64,000 nt of DNA from Collinsella sp. Lineage in GTDB: Bacteria; Actinomycetota; Coriobacteriia; Coriobacteriales; Coriobacteriaceae. A program made the translations under genes and the position numbers. This document shows, piece by piece, positions 61,324-64,000 of the stretch. Numbering within the stretch: position 1 is the first letter of the stretch; the number at the start of each line of letters is the position of its first letter. Below the pieces are notes generated by a model. That model was not told the origin of the DNA. It did not search any database and worked only from the letters and a program-made list of their open reading frames with translations. The stretch lies in the NCBI GenBank assembly GCA_019414025.1, contig DXMU01000037.1, forward strand, positions 62,001 through 126,000, read 5' to 3'.

Positions 61324-62640
61324 TTACTCGGAAGCAGCCTTCTCGGTCTTCCAGCCATCGACGAAGGCGTTCTTGACGCCGTCCCACTTGGTGTTGTCGG
61401 CAGCATAAGCGATGAGAGCCTGCTTGAGGTTCTTCTTCCACTCCTCAGAGGGGATGTAAACGAAGTCCCAAGCAACGGTCTTCTTGCCGTCCTTGGCCAT
61501 AGCAACGGCCTGCTGCGAGAAGACGTTGGTGGTCTCCTTAGCGCTCTTGAACGGGGCGGTCAGACCCATCTTGTCAGCGATGATGCTGGTGGCGGTGTCA
61601 GAAGTGACGCACCAATACATGAAGTCCTCGGTGGCCTTCTGGGCATCCTCGGAAGCCTGGGAGCTGACGCACCAGTAGTTCTCGCCGCCGGAGCACAGGC
61701 CCTGGTTCTCCTCGCCGTCGACGCCGATGTAGATCGGCAGCATGCCGAGCTGGTCGTCGGTCATACCGGCCTTGGTGAGGTCGGCGTAGGCCCAAGAGCC
61801 GTTCTGGTAGAAGACGGCCTTGCCGGTTGCGAACTCGTTGGTGGCGTCGTCACCGGTCTTGGAGGCGAGCTGCGAAGGATCGCAGGTGGAGTCGGTGATA
61901 TACAGGTCGAAGATCTGCTTAAAGTTGTCGAGATACTCGCCCTTGATCTCGTCGTCCTCCTGATTGTGCTCCTTCTCGAACTCGTAGTAGAGCGGGAGGT
62001 TGGCGAGGTGCGTGGTGTAGCGCCAGCTGGAGGAGTCATCCATACCGGCGGAAGTGAAGGCACCGTCAACGCCGAGCTCGTCCTTGCGGGCCTGGATGTC
62101 ATCGGCGCAAGCCTTCAGCTTGTCGAAGGAGTTGATATCCTCGGCCTTGTAGCCGGCCTTCTCGAGGAGCTCCTTGTTGTAGATGATGCCGTAGCTCTCC
62201 TGAACCCAGTCGATACCCAGATCCTTGCCGTCGGACTGCAGCGCCAGGGAGTCGTCGATGAGCTCGCCGCGGAGCTTGGTGTCGGAAAGATCGGCGCAGT
62301 AGTCCTTCCAGTTCTTAAGGCCGGTGGGGCCGTTGACCTGGAACAGCGTCGGAGCGGAGCTCTTGGACATCTCGGACTTGAGCTTCTCCTCGTAGGTGTT
62401 GGAGGCGGCGGTCACGATCTTGACCTCGACGCCCTTCTCCTTCTTGTACGCCTTGGCGATCTCCTTCCACTCCTTGTCGACCTCGGGCTTGAACTGGAGG
62501 AAGTAGACCTCGGCAGCGTCACCAGAAGCAGAGGAGCCGGAGCCGGCAGAACCACCGCAGCCCACGAGACCCAGGCCAAGAACCGCAGCCGCGGAACCAG
62601 CAAAGCCCAGGAACTGCCTTCTGCTCATTTCGTTCTTCAT
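61324..62640 (-). CDS. Extracellular sugar-binding lipoprotein (maltodextrin type)
   Basis: 438 residues from the ATG at 62640. Signal peptide with RRQFLGFAGSAAAVLGLG and lipobox LVGC. Mature protein begins with a Gly/Ser linker, then a type I solute-binding fold (FLQFKPEVDKEWKEIAKAYK; FQVNGPTGLKNW; ATGKAVFYQNGSWAYADL; GGENYWCVSS). It is anchored outside the membrane and delivers ligand to the permeases. Alpha-glucan ligand is inferred from the malQ/phosphorylase context and shared operator. Confidence 0.93.
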   Translation of the reverse strand: MKNEMSRRQFLGFAGSAAAVLGLGLVGCGGSAGSGSSASGDAAEVYFLQFKPEVDKEWKEIAKAYKKEKGVEVKIVTAASNTYEEKLKSEMSKSSAPTLFQVNGPTGLKNWKDYCADLSDTKLRGELIDDSLALQSDGKDLGIDWVQESYGIIYNKELLEKAGYKAEDINSFDKLKACADDIQARKDELGVDGAFTSAGMDDSSSWRYTTHLANLPLYYEFEKEHNQEDDEIKGEYLDNFKQIFDLYITDSTCDPSQLASKTGDDATNEFATGKAVFYQNGSWAYADLTKAGMTDDQLGMLPIYIGVDGEENQGLCSGGENYWCVSSQASEDAQKATEDFMYWCVTSDTATSIIADKMGLTAPFKSAKETTNVFSQQAVAMAKDGKKTVAWDFVYIPSEEWKKNLKQALIAYAADNTKWDGVKNAFVDGWKTEKAASE

Positions 62641-62856
62641 TACAATCCACCCTTTCACACCGTGGCGGCACCCTTTGCCGCCGCCTTCGGAGATTGGCTC
62701 GGGGACTTTGCCCCTTTTGCTGATTTGTACAATACGCTATTTGGCTAGTTGTTTGAACAAGTATTACTAGAGCGGTAGAAAAACTTCGGTGAACGGTAAT
62801 TTCGACTTGATACTTGACAAGTTTTGTATAAACAATTATTTGTTATCGAATGCAGA
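62641..62856 (-). promoter_or_regulatory. Promoter/operator region of the ABC importer
   Basis: Palindromes TTGTTTGAACAA (62749–62760) and TTGTATAAACAA (62824–62835), and the 12-mer ACCGTTCACCGA on the minus strand (62786–62797), identical to that at 26366–26377. No ORF. Confidence 0.65.
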
Positions 62857-62904
62857 GAAAACGCCCGATCAAGCCGATGCATCGTCGGTTTGACCGGGCG
62901 TTTT
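62857..62904 (-). terminator. Terminator of the GntR gene
   Basis: Long stem AAAACGCCCG...CGGGCGTTTT around a GATGCATC centre, located 43 bases after the stop at 62947. T-run on the minus strand. Confidence 0.85.
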
Positions 62905-62946
62905 CGCTTTGAGGGCATGAGTCTCGTCAGGCTGCGAGCTAGCCGG

Positions 62947-63666
62947 CTATCGCTTGGAATTGACGCGGTAATGGAAGATCTCGGGGTGTGTGCGGGCATG
63001 CGTGGCCTCGAACAAGATGCCGTCCGAGGTGTACGACTGGCTCTCCATAACGGCGACGCAGTTGTACTTGCCAAGGTCCAGATAGCTGCAGTCCTCATCG
63101 TTGGCGAGCTCGACACTCACCGTACGACGGCTCGCCATCACTTTGACGCCGCGCTTGTGCTCCAGATAGCCGTAGATAGAATCCGCCGCGATCTCGGGGG
63201 TCAGGCCCTTGGCGACCGACGCCAAAAAGTAGCCATGGTCCACTTGGCGCGCGCTGCCGTTGAGGCTTCGGACACGCACTACGCGAATCAGCTCCTCGCC
63301 CACCTTAAAGCCCAGGCGGCGAGAGAGTTGCTCAGTGCAAATCAAATGTTCAAAAGACTTGACCTCGGTCGATGCGACGGCATTGTTGCGTTTTGCGAAC
63401 TCGCCAAACGACTCAACCTCTTCGAGTGCGCCCAGCATGTCGGTTTCGCCCTTAAGCCAAATAACGCGCACGCCCTTACCGTGTATAGGCTGCACAAACA
63501 TCTGGTCGGCCAGCATGCTCAAGGCGCGTCGAACGGTATTGCGCGTGCAGCCAAACTCCGCGGTCAGCTCGGCTTCGGTTGGCAGCATCTCCTGAAACGC
63601 ATAGGTCCCGTTGATGATGCGCGAACGGATCTCGCGGTAGATTCCTTCGTAAATCGCTTTTGGCAT
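62947..63666 (-). CDS. GntR-family regulator of the alpha-glucan locus
   Basis: 239 residues. Winged helix: YEGIYREIRSRIINGTYAFQ, LPTEAELTAEFGCTRNTVRRAL and GKGVRVIWL. HutC/TreR-type UTRA ligand domain (IRVVRVRSLNGSARQVDHGYF). It lies between the ABC importer and the PTS EIIC gene. Palindromes matching TTGTTTAAACAA occur before it, before both transporters and before malQ, so it probably represses all of them in response to a sugar phosphate. Confidence 0.93.
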   Translation of the reverse strand: MPKAIYEGIYREIRSRIINGTYAFQEMLPTEAELTAEFGCTRNTVRRALSMLADQMFVQPIHGKGVRVIWLKGETDMLGALEEVESFGEFAKRNNAVASTEVKSFEHLICTEQLSRRLGFKVGEELIRVVRVRSLNGSARQVDHGYFLASVAKGLTPEIAADSIYGYLEHKRGVKVMASRRTVSVELANDEDCSYLDLGKYNCVAVMESQSYTSDGILFEATHARTHPEIFHYRVNSKR

Positions 63667-63890
63667 GATTTCACCTCTAATGAATATGTATGGCTAGGCA
63701 CGATAGCATTTCTTAAAGTTGTTTAAACCGATTATCGGTAAAGCACGGATTATTTACCGTCGACGGTTCCCCCGAAACCCAAATCGGACCGAATCAAAAC
63801 CGTCAATGCGGCAAGCAGCCAGTCCTCTACAATGAGTTCATTGTTTAAACGTTCTTGCTCGCACAGCATGTTGCATCCGGAAGGCATATT
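63667..63890. promoter_or_regulatory. Divergent control region of gntR and the PTS gene
   Basis: TTGTTTAAACCG at 63719–63730 (gntR side) and TTGTTTAAACGT at 63841–63852 (PTS side), ACCGTCGACGGT at 63756–63767, and a -10-like TACAAT at 63829–63834. No ORF. Confidence 0.65.
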
Positions 63891-64000
63891 ATGCTGCAGA
63901 AAATCCAACGTTTTGGCGGAGCCATGTTCGCGCCCGCCATGCTGTTTTCTATATCAGGCCTCATGGTCGGCATCTCCGCCCTCGCAACGACCGTGGATAT
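63891..64000 (+). CDS. PTS EIIC (glucose/maltose class), N-terminal part
   Basis: The first 36 codons; the gene continues beyond the window. LQKIQRFGGAMFAPAMLFS followed by GLMVGISALA is the typical start of glucose-superfamily EIIC proteins. GGAAGG lies 8 bases before the ATG. Position and operator suggest alpha-glucoside or maltose uptake. Confidence 0.8.
   Translation, partial: MLQKIQRFGGAMFAPAMLFSISGLMVGISALATTVD

Overview
The window looks like a chromosomal segment of a Collinsella-type gut actinobacterium (Coriobacteriia). This is inferred from high GC, the codon style, the eno–divIC–ppx/gppA order, a compact his operon, several mannose-family PTS genes, phosphoketolase, and GntR/LacI-controlled sugar loci. 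No rRNA is present. One tRNA-Leu(UAA) is seen.

Layout. 0–5 kb: a partial small protein, an orphan protein resembling a degenerate type I restriction-modification M/S protein, a UBA/DUF4342-like protein and an OmpR-type two-component system. 5–12.5 kb: a VOC protein with an orphan galactitol-type PTS IIB, a TPR-like membrane protein, tRNA-Leu, Ppx/GppA, a DivIC-like protein, enolase, MazG, a phosphodiesterase and a stand-alone LarC C-terminal half. 12.8–22 kb: a complete histidine pathway. hisZG (one fused ORF), D, C, B, H, A, F, I, a small ORF and hisE run leftward, and a PHP histinidol-phosphatase converges on them. 22.3–30.3 kb: a probable Amadori-product (fructosamine) locus with a mannose-family PTS (IIA, IIB, IIC, IID), an FrlC-like isomerase and two SIS-domain FrlB-like deglycase genes identical over their whole coding length, plus two overlapping GntR/UTRA regulators. 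30–38.8 kb: a hypothetical protein, phosphoketolase, a LacI regulator, MurB, an NlpC/P60-type hydrolase and GalE.

38.9–53.5 kb is an accessory island bounded by IS remnants (IS3 OrfA on the left, IS110 on the right) and carrying a third, IS1249-like remnant. It holds an AAA-ATPase plus PD-(D/E)XK-like gene pair (candidate defence module) and a radical-SAM RiPP region. The RiPP region contains a 39-residue Cys-rich precursor candidate with its own good promoter, an ABC-2 type ATPase with two permeases, a SPASM maturase, two ABC exporters, an Xre/DUF2975 regulator pair, a DUF3784-like protein, and a second precursor-like peptide behind a truncated radical-SAM gene.

53.7–64 kb is an alpha-glucan locus: malQ, a glycogen/maltodextrin phosphorylase, an MsmK-type ATPase, two permeases, a binding lipoprotein, a GntR regulator, and the start of a PTS EIIC gene. 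These promoters share a palindrome close to TTGTTTAAACAA. A second 12-mer, ACCGTTCACCGA, sits upstream of the operators of both the alpha-glucan and the fructosamine promoters. Between the convergent phosphorylase and MsmK genes lies an unusual array: eight copies of a 15-mer in strictly alternating orientation, spaced 40 bp apart. All assignments are from reading sequence alone; no database search was run.
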